Origin: Streptomyces justiciae
GTDB taxonomy: Bacteria > Actinomycetota > Actinomycetes > Streptomycetales > Streptomycetaceae
Direction of reading: 5' to 3'
NCBI RefSeq assembly: GCF_015163075.1
Contig: NZ_JADDXU010000023.1
Coordinates: 1-64,000, forward strand
DNA: 64,000 bases
Position numbers and translations under genes: made by a program
Shown: positions 33,337 to 42,199 of the stretch, one piece after another
Layout of the letters: each line of letters begins with the position of its first letter
Numbering within the stretch: position 1 is the first letter of the stretch
Notes under the pieces: generated by a model
Told to the model about the DNA's origin: nothing
The model's input: the letters and a program-made list of their open reading frames with translations, nothing else
Databases searched by the model: none

Positions 33337-35552
33337 CCGAGACCCTGCCCCACGCCGAGACGGGCGGCTCCGTCGTCGGCAAGCCCGTGGACCGTGTCGA
33401 CGGACCCGCCAAGACCACCGGGGCCGCCGTCTTCTCCGCCGAGGTCGCCTATCCGGATCTCGCCTACGCCACGCTCGTCCCCGCGACGATCAGCCGTGGC
33501 CGGATCACCGCCATCGACACCGCCGCCGCGACCGCCGTACGCGGCGTGATCACCGTGCTCACCCACGAGAACGCGCCCGAGCTGAAGCCGCCGCAGCCGT
33601 TCAACCCGTTCAACTTCGCCACGTTCGCGGCCGGAACCCAGGTCAACTACCTCAGGACCGACGAGATCTTCTGGGACGGTCAGCCGGTGGCCCTGGTCGT
33701 GGCTGAGACCCTGGAGGCGGCACGCGAGGCCGCCGCCCTGGTCCGGGTCACGTACGACGAACGTCCGTCCGCCGTGGACTTCGCCGCCGAAGAAGGCAAC
33801 GCCCAGCCGCAGAAGGCCAACATGGTGCTGCCTAGCGGTGCGAAGAAGGGGGACGCGGAGGCGGCGTTCGCGGCCTCGCCGGTCAAGGTCGACCTGCGGT
33901 TCACCACCCCGCCCCACAACCACAACGCGATCGAACCGCACGCCACGACGGCGGTGTGGGACGGCGACCGGCTCACCGTGCACGACAGCACACAGAGCAT
34001 CGACTGGCTGCGCACCCACCTCGCACTGCGGTTCGACGTCCTGCCGGCGAACGTACGGGTCGTCTCGACGTTCGTGGGCGGCGGATTCGGCGGCAAGAGC
34101 GTGGTCTGGGCCGGCACGATCCTCACCGCTCTGGCCGCGCGGGCCATCGACCGCCCCGTGCGCATGATGCTCACCAGGGAAGCGGTCTACCACACCGTCG
34201 GCGCCCGGGGAGCCGCCACCCAGCGGGTCGCGCTCGGCGCCGGCGAGGACGGCAGGCTGACCTCCCTCATCCACACCACCGTCGCCCGCACCGGACGAGT
34301 CGGCGGTCTCCCGGAGACACTGACCAGCCCGTCACGGCACCTCTACGCCACCCCGACCATGCTGCTCCAGCAGCACCTGGTCGAGATGGACCTCATCCCG
34401 CCGTCGCCGATGCGCACACCGAGCGAGGGGATCGGGAGCTTCGCGCTGGAGTCGGCGATCGACGAACTGGCCTACCAGGTCGGCATGGACCCGATCAGAT
34501 TCCGCATGCTCAACGAGCCCGAGACCAATCCCGTCGACGGCAAGGCCTTCTCCCGCCGCTGGCTGCCCGAGGCCTACGCGCTGGGCGCCGAGAGGTTCGG
34601 CTGGAGCGAGCGCACCCCGGAGCCGGGGTCGATGCGGGACGGCCGTTGGCTGGTCGGCATGGGGGTGGCCACCGCGTTCCACCCGGCCCAGCAGATGGCG
34701 GCCAACGTCACGGTCCGGCTGTCCGTCGACGGCACTGTGGTGGTCCGCTGCGCTTTCCAGGAGATCGGCGTGGGCGCCGCGACGGTACAGGCGCAGATCG
34801 CCGCCGACGCGCTCGGCGTCCCGTTCGAGAACGTACGAGTCGAATACGGCGACTCGGATCTGCCGAGCAGCGCCGCAGCGATCGGCTCGGTCCAGACCGC
34901 CACCGTCGCCAACAGCCTCCTGGAGGGGTGCGAGAAGCTCAAGAAGCGGCTGCGCAGCCTGGCCCGCAGACACGGCACCACCGGCCAGAGCCACACGGAG
35001 ACGCTGGCCAGGGCGGGCCTGCCGTCCCTTGAGGTGGCGATCGGTTCGGACACCCGGGTCGGGAAGGTGACCGGTCAGGTGAAGTTCTTCACGAGGTTCC
35101 TGCGCGAACAGCGGCGCTGGATGAAGGCCGCCTACGGAGCCCACTTCTGCGAGGTCCGGGTCGACCAGGACACCGGCGAGGTGCGCGTCGCGCGCTGGAC
35201 CGGCGTGTTCGACTTCGGCCGGGTGATCAACACGAAGACGGCCACCAGTCAGCTCCGCGGCGGCATCATCGCGGGGATCGGCATGGCCTTGGGCGAGGAG
35301 ACCCTCGTGGACCCCCGCAACGGGCGGATCATGAACCCGAGCCTCGCGGAGTACCACCTCCCCGTCCAGGCCGACATCCCGCAGATCGAGGTCATGTGCC
35401 TCGACGAGCCCGACCCGACCATGCCCCTGGGCCTGACCGGCATCGGAGAGGTCGGTCCCACCGGGGTCGCCGCCGCGATCGCGAACGCCGTTCACCACGC
35501 CACCGGCAAGCGGATCCGCGACCTGCCCCTCACCCTGGACAAGCTGCTGTGA
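33333..35552 (+). CDS. molybdenum hydroxylase molybdopterin-binding subunit (set 1)
   Basis: The 739-residue catalytic subunit. N-terminal PVDRVDGPAKTTGAAVFSAE, molybdopterin-contacting GGGFGGKS, FALESAIDELAYQ and the catalytic glutamate in TGIGEVGPTGVAAAIANAV are all seen. It hydroxylates aldehydes or N-heterocycles with water as oxygen donor; substrate not predictable. It needs the sulphurated cofactor, which the XdhC protein encoded at 40115 probably supplies. Final gene of a TetR-controlled three-gene operon. Confidence 0.92.
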   Translation: MTETLPHAETGGSVVGKPVDRVDGPAKTTGAAVFSAEVAYPDLAYATLVPATISRGRITAIDTAAATAVRGVITVLTHENAPELKPPQPFNPFNFATFAAGTQVNYLRTDEIFWDGQPVALVVAETLEAAREAAALVRVTYDERPSAVDFAAEEGNAQPQKANMVLPSGAKKGDAEAAFAASPVKVDLRFTTPPHNHNAIEPHATTAVWDGDRLTVHDSTQSIDWLRTHLALRFDVLPANVRVVSTFVGGGFGGKSVVWAGTILTALAARAIDRPVRMMLTREAVYHTVGARGAATQRVALGAGEDGRLTSLIHTTVARTGRVGGLPETLTSPSRHLYATPTMLLQQHLVEMDLIPPSPMRTPSEGIGSFALESAIDELAYQVGMDPIRFRMLNEPETNPVDGKAFSRRWLPEAYALGAERFGWSERTPEPGSMRDGRWLVGMGVATAFHPAQQMAANVTVRLSVDGTVVVRCAFQEIGVGAATVQAQIAADALGVPFENVRVEYGDSDLPSSAAAIGSVQTATVANSLLEGCEKLKKRLRSLARRHGTTGQSHTETLARAGLPSLEVAIGSDTRVGKVTGQVKFFTRFLREQRRWMKAAYGAHFCEVRVDQDTGEVRVARWTGVFDFGRVINTKTATSQLRGGIIAGIGMALGEETLVDPRNGRIMNPSLAEYHLPVQADIPQIEVMCLDEPDPTMPLGLTGIGEVGPTGVAAAIANAVHHATGKRIRDLPLTLDKLL

Positions 35553-35735
35553 TCGCCCGTGCTGGGGAGCCGCCACAGCGGCACCACCGGACCTGAGTCG
35601 CACACCCGTCTCGTACCGGGGTACGACGCCCACCCCGCGGTCCCGCCCGCGGGGGGACCGAATTGGGGCCCACCCGCTCCTAGCGTTGCTGGTGAGGCGC
35701 CCGACAGGCGTCCGTGGCCGAGGGAAGGCACGCTG

Positions 35736-36674
35736 ATGATCGAGGCACAGGTACTGACCAAAAGGTATGGGGAGAAGACCGCGGTGGACCGGCTGGACTT
35801 CACCGTGAAGCCGGGCACCGTGACCGGCTTCCTGGGACCCAACGGCGCGGGGAAGTCGACCACGATGCGCATGATCGTCGGACTGGACGCCCCGACGAGC
35901 GGTTCCGTGACGGTGAACGGCCGTCGCTACGCCCAGCACCGGGCCCCGCTCCAGGAGGTCGGCGCGCTGTTGGAGGCGAAGTCGATCCACCCGGGCCGCT
36001 CGGCCTACAACCACCTCAACGCGCTCGCGCTGACCCACGGCATCCCGCGCAGCCGTGTCGACGAGGTCATCGACCTCGCCGGGCTCGGCAGCGTGGCGAA
36101 GAAGCGGGCCGGGGCCTTCTCCCTAGGCATGGGCCAGCGGCTGGGCATCGCGGCGGCGCTGCTCGGTGATCCGCAGATCGTGATGCTGGACGAGCCGGTC
36201 AACGGCCTCGATCCGGAGGGCGTGTTGTGGATCCGCAATCTGCTGACCGGGCTCGCGCAGGAGGGGCGGACGGTGTTCGTCTCCTCGCATCTGATGAGTG
36301 AGATGGCACTGGTGGCGGACCACCTGATCATCGTGGGGCGCGGGCGGCTGCTGGCCGACACGACCGTGCGGGACCTCGTCCGCGAGGCGGGCGGCGACAC
36401 CGTGCGGGTGGCGACCCAGGACCCCGCGCGATTGCGGGACGTGCTGGCGGGACCCGGCGTCGACATCACCGGCCAGGTCGGCACCGAGGAACTGCACGTC
36501 ACCGGGATCAGCGCGCGCGAGATCGGGCTGAAGGCGGCGGAGCACGGCATCGCGCTGTTCGAACTGAGCCAGCGAACGGTCTCGTTGGAAGAGGCGTTCA
36601 TGGACCTGACCAGGGATGCGGTGGAGTACCACGGCACCACGACCGGCATCGACACCCTTGGGAGGGTGGCATGA
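35736..36674 (+). CDS. ABC transporter ATP-binding protein (exporter)
   Basis: A 312-residue ATPase of the drug-exporter (DrrA-like) type: Walker A GPNGAGKST, Q-loop, signature FSLGMGQRLGIAAAL, Walker B IVMLDEPVNGLDPEG, switch His in VSSHLMSEM, then a C-terminal domain of about 90 residues. ATG 35736 is preferred because MIEAQVLTKRYG is the usual family start. The stop overlaps the start of the permease, and a two-component system follows, a common arrangement for bacitracin/antibiotic-type exporters. Substrate unknown. Confidence 0.88.
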   Translation: MIEAQVLTKRYGEKTAVDRLDFTVKPGTVTGFLGPNGAGKSTTMRMIVGLDAPTSGSVTVNGRRYAQHRAPLQEVGALLEAKSIHPGRSAYNHLNALALTHGIPRSRVDEVIDLAGLGSVAKKRAGAFSLGMGQRLGIAAALLGDPQIVMLDEPVNGLDPEGVLWIRNLLTGLAQEGRTVFVSSHLMSEMALVADHLIIVGRGRLLADTTVRDLVREAGGDTVRVATQDPARLRDVLAGPGVDITGQVGTEELHVTGISAREIGLKAAEHGIALFELSQRTVSLEEAFMDLTRDAVEYHGTTTGIDTLGRVA

Positions 36675-37504
36675 GTTCCCTTACCGCTACCCCCGAGCCC
36701 CGGCTCAGCCCGGCCGAATCGCCCCGCCCCGCCTACAGGGTGACCGGATGGCGCGTGCTGCGCTCGGAGTGGGCCAAGCTCTGGTCCCTGCGCTCGACAT
36801 GGATCACGCTGACGCTCGGCCTGATGTTCCTGCTCGTGTTCGGACTGATCATTTCCTGGCAGTTCAACGCCGGAAACCTGGACAGCGACTTCGACACGTC
36901 CAAGGCCGTGGACTTGTCCCTGTTCGGTGTCCCCTTCGCGCAACTGGCCCTCGGAGTCCTCGGAGTGCTCGTGATGGCAGGGGAGTACTCGACCGGAATG
37001 ATCCGGTCCACGCTGGCGGCGGTGCCGCGCCGGCTGCCGGTGCTGTGGTCCAAGGCGGCGCTGTACGGGCTGGTGGCGGCGGTGGTCGCCTCGGCCGGCG
37101 CGTTCGTGGCCTTCCTCGTCGGCAGCCAGATCGTCTCCGGCACCGAGGCGGCGCAGAGCCTGTCGGACGCGGGCGTCCTGCGGTCGCTGCTGGGCGCGGG
37201 CCTCTACCTCGGTCTGATCGGGGTGATCAGTGTGGGCCTCGGCGCGCTGCTGCGGTCGGTGGCGGGCGGCATCTCGGTGCTGGTCGGAGTGTTCGTCCTG
37301 CTTCCCGGGCTGACCTCGCTGCTGCCCAGCTCCTGGGAGGACAACATCAGCCCCTACCTGCCGAGCAACGCCGGCGAGTCCATGTTCGCCCTGACACACG
37401 ACTCCACCACCCTGTCCCCCGGGGCGGGACTGGTGGTCTTCCTCGGCTGGACGGCGCTCACGCTGGCGGGCGCGGCCTACCGGCTCAAGCGCAACGACGT
37501 CTGA
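36671..37504 (+). CDS. ABC-2 type permease
   Basis: A 277-residue membrane protein with six helices: WITLTLGLMFLLVFGLIISW, LFGVPFAQLALGVLGVLVM, a third around ALYGLVAAVVASAGAFVAF, then GLYLGLIGVISVGLGALL, GGISVLVGVFVLLPGL and VVFLGWTALTLAG. The N-terminal half-segment ...LRSEWAKLWSLRST is the family cytoplasmic start. It forms the channel for the overlapping ATPase gene. No periplasmic domain is visible, so it exports a small molecule or peptide of unknown type. Confidence 0.88.
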   Translation: MSSLTATPEPRLSPAESPRPAYRVTGWRVLRSEWAKLWSLRSTWITLTLGLMFLLVFGLIISWQFNAGNLDSDFDTSKAVDLSLFGVPFAQLALGVLGVLVMAGEYSTGMIRSTLAAVPRRLPVLWSKAALYGLVAAVVASAGAFVAFLVGSQIVSGTEAAQSLSDAGVLRSLLGAGLYLGLIGVISVGLGALLRSVAGGISVLVGVFVLLPGLTSLLPSSWEDNISPYLPSNAGESMFALTHDSTTLSPGAGLVVFLGWTALTLAGAAYRLKRNDV

Positions 37505-37532
37505 CCGCCTGGACAGCAGACAGGTGACCTTC

Positions 37533-38813
37533 GTGAGCATCGACGACACCGGCGGTATGGGACCCCTGGTCGCCCGGCTGAACCGCGGCGCCCAGCGGTT
37601 GCGGAACGCGGACCGTGCCCGTCCCTGGGTGCTGGACACCGCCGTGGTCGTCGTGGCCGTCGTGATGTTCTGTCTGCCGGACGTACTGCCCGCGGGGAGC
37701 GGGGACGACGGTCCGCGCAAGATTCGTCTCACGCTCACCGAGCTGCCCCTGGCGGCGACGCTGGCGCTGCAGGCCGGGCTGGTACTGCCCCTGCTGTGGC
37801 GGCGACGGAGACCGCTGACTGCCTTCGGGGTCATCGCGGCCGTGTTCGTGCTCCAGTGGGCGCTCGGTGCCGGACTGCGCGCGGACATCGCCCTCTTCGT
37901 CGCCCTGTACAGCCTGGCCCTGCACGGCGGACTTTCGCAGCTGCCGTGGGCCGGCGCCGTCACGGCGGGGGCGATGACGCTGGCCGCGGTCCGGGTGTCG
38001 GCGTCCGTGCCCGTCTGGGACGCGCTGTTCTTCCTGTTCAGCACGGCGACTGCGGCCCTCGCGCTCGGCCTCGTGATCCGGTTCCGCCGGGCCCAGCTCG
38101 CCGGGTTGCGGGAGCGGGCGGCCCGGCTGGAGATCGAGCGCGACCAGCGCAGCAGGCTGGCGACCGCCACCGAACGAGCCCGGGTGGCCCGGGAGATGCA
38201 CGACATCGTCGGCCACAACCTGGCCGTCATCATCAACCTCGCCGACGCGGGCGCGTACGCCGCGAACACCGCTCCGGAACGCGGCAAGGAAGCGCTGCAC
38301 CTGATCGGCGACACCGGCCGCCAGGCCCTCGGCGAGCTGCGCAGGACGCTCGGCGTGCTGCGCGAGGCTGCGAACAGCCCGTCGTCCGGGCCTCCGCTCA
38401 GCCCGCAGCCCGGCATGACGGACATCGAGATGCTGTGTGCCGGCGTTCGGGCCGCGGGCCCCAGGGTCGTCTATCGGACCAGCGGTGACCTGGACGCCCT
38501 GGACCAAGGGGTGCAGCTGACGGCGTATCGCATCGTCCAGGAAGCCCTCACCAACGCGCTCAAGCACGCCGGCGCCGAGACCCGGGTGAATCTGTCGATC
38601 GCCGTCGAGGACACGCGACTGGAGATCCGCGTCCAGGACACCGGCGCGCCGGGCGGCCCGGCGACACCGCGCAACGAGGAAGGACACGGCCTGGTGGGCA
38701 TGCGGGAGAGAGCGGCACTCTACGGCGGGATCGTGAGCGCGGGACCGTCGGGGGAGGGAGGCTGGAGTGTGGAGGTCACCCTCGACCTCACGCCCCAGGG
38801 AGGTGACCGGTGA
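37533..38813 (+). CDS. sensor histidine kinase, NarL type
   Basis: A membrane kinase of about 426 residues with roughly five helices in the first 190 residues and then a HisKA_3 domain with phospho-His in AREMHDIVGHNLAVI, followed by an ATPase (VQEALTNALKHAG; GHGLVGMRERAALYGG). It is paired with the LuxR-type regulator whose GTG start overlaps its stop. GTG 37533 has AGGTGA 5 bases upstream; GTG 37524 is the alternative. It follows the ABC exporter with a gap of about 30 bases, so it probably controls that exporter. Confidence 0.9.
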   Translation: MSIDDTGGMGPLVARLNRGAQRLRNADRARPWVLDTAVVVVAVVMFCLPDVLPAGSGDDGPRKIRLTLTELPLAATLALQAGLVLPLLWRRRRPLTAFGVIAAVFVLQWALGAGLRADIALFVALYSLALHGGLSQLPWAGAVTAGAMTLAAVRVSASVPVWDALFFLFSTATAALALGLVIRFRRAQLAGLRERAARLEIERDQRSRLATATERARVAREMHDIVGHNLAVIINLADAGAYAANTAPERGKEALHLIGDTGRQALGELRRTLGVLREAANSPSSGPPLSPQPGMTDIEMLCAGVRAAGPRVVYRTSGDLDALDQGVQLTAYRIVQEALTNALKHAGAETRVNLSIAVEDTRLEIRVQDTGAPGGPATPRNEEGHGLVGMRERAALYGGIVSAGPSGEGGWSVEVTLDLTPQGGDR

Positions 38814-39478
38814 CCACGGTGCTCATCGTCGACGACCAGCCGCTCCAGCGCTACGCCTTCCGCCTGCTGCTGGAATCCGCCCCCGAGACCACCGTGCTGG
38901 GCGAGGCCGCGCACGGCACCGAAGCGGTCCGCCTCACGGCCGAACTGCGCCCCGACGTCGTCCTCATGGACATCCGCATGCCCGGCATGGATGGCATCGA
39001 GGCGACCCGCCGTATCGTCGCCGCCGGGGACCGCTCCCGCATCCTCGTCCTGACCACCTTCGACCTCGACGAGTACGTCCACGCCGCTCTGCGCGCGGGC
39101 GCCAGCGGGTTCCTGCTGAAGGACGTGCGCCCCGAGGAACTTCTGGCCGGTATCCGGGCCGTAGCCGCCGGGGATGCTGTGATCGCGCCCGCGCTCACCC
39201 GCCGTCTCCTGGACGAGTACGCCCAGCACGTCCCGGAACCGGTCGACGGCCCGGCCCAGGAAGCGAGGTTGAACGGTCTCACCGACCGGGAGCGCGAGAT
39301 CCTCGTCGCCATCGGCAAGGGCTGGACCAACGGCGAGATCGCCGCCCACTTCGTCGTGGCCGAGTCAACGGTCAAGAGCCACGTCCGCAGCATCCTGTCC
39401 AAGATCGGCGCCCGCGACCGCATCCAGGCGGTGATCTTCGCCTACGACCTGGGACTCGCCCGCCCCAAGTCCGGCTGA
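38810..39478 (+). CDS. LuxR/NarL-family response regulator
   Basis: A 222-residue regulator: receiver domain with DD at 8-9, phospho-acceptor Asp54 (VVLMDIRMPG), LVLTTFDLDEYV, lysine in FLLKDV; then the C-terminal HTH (LTDREREILVAIGKGWTNGEIA, STVKSHVRSIL). It is the partner of the overlapping kinase gene and likely controls the upstream ABC exporter. A bidirectional terminator follows. Confidence 0.93.
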   Translation: MTTVLIVDDQPLQRYAFRLLLESAPETTVLGEAAHGTEAVRLTAELRPDVVLMDIRMPGMDGIEATRRIVAAGDRSRILVLTTFDLDEYVHAALRAGASGFLLKDVRPEELLAGIRAVAAGDAVIAPALTRRLLDEYAQHVPEPVDGPAQEARLNGLTDREREILVAIGKGWTNGEIAAHFVVAESTVKSHVRSILSKIGARDRIQAVIFAYDLGLARPKSG

Positions 39479-39482
39479 GCGG

Positions 39483-39522
39483 CACCGCGTCCCGCCGACC
39501 GAGCGGCCGGCGGGACGCGGTG
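39483..39522. terminator. bidirectional terminator
   Basis: Perfect 15-bp arms CACCGCGTCCCGCCG (39483-39497) and CGGCGGGACGCGGTG (39508-39522) with a 10-base loop between two convergent genes. Confidence 0.85.
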
Positions 39523-39535
39523 GACGTGGCGTGTG

Positions 39536-40069
39536 TCAGAACATGCCGTTGTCGTTGGCCGAGGTCTCGGGCACCTGCGTCGAGGCGTCCCAGTGCTCGA
39601 CGATCTTGCCGTTCTGCACCCGGAAGATGTCGATCGCCGCGGTGCCGCGGTCGGTCGGGGAGACCGTGATGTGCGTGTGCAGCGTCACGAAGTCACCGTC
39701 GACGAGGACCCGCTTGAAGTCCACGTTCACGTTCGGCACCGCCTTGACGAACCCCGTCGCCCAGGTGACCCACCCCTCCTTGCCGTCGGCGACGTTGGGG
39801 TTGTGCTGGACGAGGTCGCCCAGGTAGCGGTCGGCGGCCTCCTGAGGCTGCTTCTGGTTGATACCGAGGTCCACGAAGCCGAGCACGATCCGCTTGTTGC
39901 GGGTCTCCTTGGCGGTGTGACCGGACGGCGTGGCGACCGTGGTGGACGACCTGGGTGCGGTGTCGGTGTCCGCGTTGGCGAACGCGGTGGTGCCTACGGT
40001 CAGTGCGGCCGTGGTGAGGACACCGACACCGACGAGAGTGACGCGGCGGCTGAGTCTGCGGGACTTCAT
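39536..40069 (-). CDS. secreted SnoaL-like (NTF2-fold) protein
   Basis: A 177-residue exported protein. The N-terminus MKSRRLSRRVTLVGVGVL and the following hydrophobic stretch look like a Sec or Tat signal ending near residue 33. The mature part is a SnoaL-like NTF2 fold (RYLGDLVQHNPNVADGKEG, VDGDFVTLHTHI, IDIFRVQNGKIVEHWDASTQ). Such proteins act as cyclases, hydratases or small-molecule binders; secreted versions have no clear single role. ATG 40069 follows GGAGA. It shares a strand with xdhC, 45 bases away, so the two may be cotranscribed. Confidence 0.82.
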   Translation of the reverse strand: MKSRRLSRRVTLVGVGVLTTAALTVGTTAFANADTDTAPRSSTTVATPSGHTAKETRNKRIVLGFVDLGINQKQPQEAADRYLGDLVQHNPNVADGKEGWVTWATGFVKAVPNVNVDFKRVLVDGDFVTLHTHITVSPTDRGTAAIDIFRVQNGKIVEHWDASTQVPETSANDNGMF

Positions 40070-40114
40070 GACTGTCTCCAGTGGGGTGTGGTGAAGTGCG
40101 GTGATTTCGGGGAT

Positions 40115-41260
40115 TCAGGCTGCATCCACGGCCGCGGGCGGTGCCGGGGTGCGGTGGATGGGGGTCTGGGTGCCGGTGAGGGGGACACCGGTGCCGCCGT
40201 GTCGCGCGGCGATGATCTCGGCGGCGATGGAGAGGGCGGTCTCCTCGGGCGTGCGGGCGCCGAGGTCGAGGCCGATGGGTGAGCGGAGCCGGGCCAACTC
40301 GCGCTCGGTCAGGCCGGCTTCACGCAGCCTGCGCTCGCGGTCGGTGTGGGTGCGGCGGGAGCCCATGGCGCCGATGTAGGCGACCGGCATGCGCAGGGCC
40401 TGCTGGAGGAGGGGGATGTCGAATTTGGCGTCGTGGGTGAGGACGCACAGGGCGGTGCGGGTGTCGGTCTGGGTGTTGCGCAGGTAGCGGTGGGGCCAGT
40501 CGACGACGATCTCGTCGGCCTCGGGGAAGCGGGCGCGGGTGGCGAAGACGGGGCGGGCGTCGCAGACGGTGACGTGGTAGCCGAGGAACTTGCCGGCGCG
40601 GACGAGTGCGGCGGCGAAGTCGATGGCGCCGAACACGATCATGCGGGGTGGCGGGGCGTGTGTCTCGACGAGCAGGGTCAGGCCGCCGGGACAGAGGGAT
40701 CCGTCTTCGGAGAGTTCGACCGTGCCGGTGCGCCCAGCCCGCAGCAGCCCCTGCGCTTGGGTGGCGGCTGCGCGTGCCAACTCGGGGCGGTCGTCTGTGT
40801 GCGAGCTCTCGTGGGTGCCGTCGGCGTGGACGAGCAGGCTTGCGCCGAGGAGGTCGGCCGGGCCGCGGACGATCCGGGCGAGGGCCACGGGTTCGCCGCG
40901 GCTGATGGCGCTCACGGCGGAGCCGAGCACAGCCCTGGTCGGCGCGTCGGTGGTGACGGGTGTGACGAGGATGTCGATGGTGCCGCCGCAGGTCAATCCG
41001 ATGGCGAAGGCGTCCTCGTCGCTGTACCCGAACCGCTCGATGCGGCTCCTGCCGTCCTGGAGCGCCTGTCTGCACAGGTCGTACACCGCCGCCTCGACGC
41101 ACCCGCCGGACACCGATCCGACGGCCGTGCCGTCGCTGTCCACGGCGAGGGCCGCCCCGAGCCCGCGCGGCGCGCTGCCGCTGACGCCGACGACGGTCGC
41201 CACCGCGAACTCCCGGCCCTCTTCGAGCCAGCGACCCAATTCTCGGGAAATATCAAGCAC
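40115..41260 (-). CDS. xdhC: XdhC/CoxI family molybdenum-hydroxylase maturation protein
   Basis: A 381-residue XdhC-type protein with the N-terminal SGSAPRGLGAALAVD and SVSGGCVEAAVYD blocks and a C-terminal Rossmann region (FGAIDFAAALVRAGKFLG, YIGAMGSRRTHTDRERRL). XdhC binds the molybdenum cofactor, helps its sulphuration and inserts it into xanthine-dehydrogenase-family enzymes. Two such enzymes are encoded in the window, so it may serve both. GTG 41260 follows CGGAG. It is divergent from TetR 2 across the paired palindrome R2, which supports joint regulation with molybdenum hydroxylase set 1. Confidence 0.9.
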   Translation of the reverse strand: MLDISRELGRWLEEGREFAVATVVGVSGSAPRGLGAALAVDSDGTAVGSVSGGCVEAAVYDLCRQALQDGRSRIERFGYSDEDAFAIGLTCGGTIDILVTPVTTDAPTRAVLGSAVSAISRGEPVALARIVRGPADLLGASLLVHADGTHESSHTDDRPELARAAATQAQGLLRAGRTGTVELSEDGSLCPGGLTLLVETHAPPPRMIVFGAIDFAAALVRAGKFLGYHVTVCDARPVFATRARFPEADEIVVDWPHRYLRNTQTDTRTALCVLTHDAKFDIPLLQQALRMPVAYIGAMGSRRTHTDRERRLREAGLTERELARLRSPIGLDLGARTPEETALSIAAEIIAARHGGTGVPLTGTQTPIHRTPAPPAAVDAA

Positions 41261-41415
41261 TTGGTTACTCCGTGGACAGGGCCCGATCAGTACGGGAGGG
41301 CGCCTGGATGCGTCAGGGCACGCCAGACCGCGCCAGCGAGGAGAGTGGAGGACAATGCGGACCTGCGGGGGTCTCGCCCACTGATGCGCACGTGGAGGGC
41401 GTTATGGTGGATATA

Positions 41416-41463
41416 AGCGGACTGGTGTCCGCTAAGTCAGAACGTAGCGGACAGTTATCCGGT
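41416..41463. promoter_or_regulatory. paired TetR operator, region R2
   Basis: AGCGGACTGGTGTCCGCT (41416-41433) and AGCGGACAGTTATCCGGT (41446-41463), 30 bases start to start, between xdhC and TetR 2. Confidence 0.8.
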
Positions 41464-41501
41464 TAGCAAGGGTTGTGGGCATGAGCCCCGGAGGAGGGGA
41501 A

Positions 41502-42083
41502 GTGGACTCCAGGAACGACGGGCCTCAGCGCTCGGACGCGCAGCGCAATCGGGAGCGAATCCTGGAGGTGGCGCTTGCCGAGCTGTCGCGCGCCGAGGAC
41601 GTCCCGCTGAGCCTGATCGCCAAGAAGGCGGGGGTCGGGCAGGGCACGTTCTATCGCAACTTCCCCAACCGTGAAGCGCTCGTCCTGGAGGTCTACCGTC
41701 ACGAGGTGATGGTGCTCACCGACGCGGCGGCGGAACTGCTCAAGACCCGGGCTCCGGACGAAGCGCTGCGTGAGTGGATGGAGCAGCTCGCCCGCTTCGC
41801 CGTCGCCAAGGTCGGCCTGTCGGACGCGATGCGGCAGATCGTCGGAACGTCGGCCGGCCCGGCCCAGCCGGGCTACGCGCTCGTGGTCGAGGCGATCGAG
41901 GCGCTGCTCGCCGCCAATCGCGAGGTGGGCACCCTCCGTCCGGGGCTGACGGCCGACGACTTCATCCTGGCCATCGCCGGCATCTGGCAGATCGACTCCA
42001 GCGGGGACTGGCAGGCCCAGAGTGCGCGGCTTCTGGATCTCGTCATGGACGGGCTGTGTGCGGGGGCGCCCGGGCCTGGCTGA
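41502..42083 (+). CDS. TetR-family regulator 2
   Basis: A 193-residue repressor paralogous to TetR 1 at 31085. HTH: RERILEVALAELSRAEDVPLSLIAKKAGVGQGTFYRNFPNREAL; ligand domain contains FILAIAGIWQIDSSGDWQ. The recognition segment GVGQGTFYRNFP differs from the paralogue (TLYRHFP) at only two places, so both may read the same palindrome. GTG 41502 follows GGAGGAGG; using it gives the same length as TetR 1, while an upstream start would add about nine residues. It is flanked by palindrome pairs on both sides (R2, R3). Confidence 0.92.
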   Translation: MDSRNDGPQRSDAQRNRERILEVALAELSRAEDVPLSLIAKKAGVGQGTFYRNFPNREALVLEVYRHEVMVLTDAAAELLKTRAPDEALREWMEQLARFAVAKVGLSDAMRQIVGTSAGPAQPGYALVVEAIEALLAANREVGTLRPGLTADDFILAIAGIWQIDSSGDWQAQSARLLDLVMDGLCAGAPGPG

Positions 42084-42120
42084 TGGCCCGAAGGTCGGCT
42101 CCTGTGTGACCGGGCTTGCG

Positions 42121-42168
42121 AAGCGGACAGGTGTCCGATACGGTTTCGTATCGGACACCTGTCCGCTT
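42121..42168. promoter_or_regulatory. paired TetR operator, region R3, a 48-bp perfect inverted repeat
   Basis: AGCGGACAGGTGTCCGAT (42122-42139) and ATCGGACACCTGTCCGCT (42150-42167) are mirrored so that the whole 42121-42168 stretch is an inverted repeat with perfect 22-bp arms and a 4-base loop (GTTT). It lies just upstream of the NAD(P)H-binding gene at 42200. Confidence 0.8.
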
Positions 42169-42199
42169 ATCTCTGTCGCGCGTGGAGGATTCCCCCACC

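Noticed and set aside
36005..38425. An 806-codon minus-strand frame opposite the ABC-2 exporter and kinase genes
   Set aside because: Same reason: antisense to well-supported genes, composition typical of a shadow frame.
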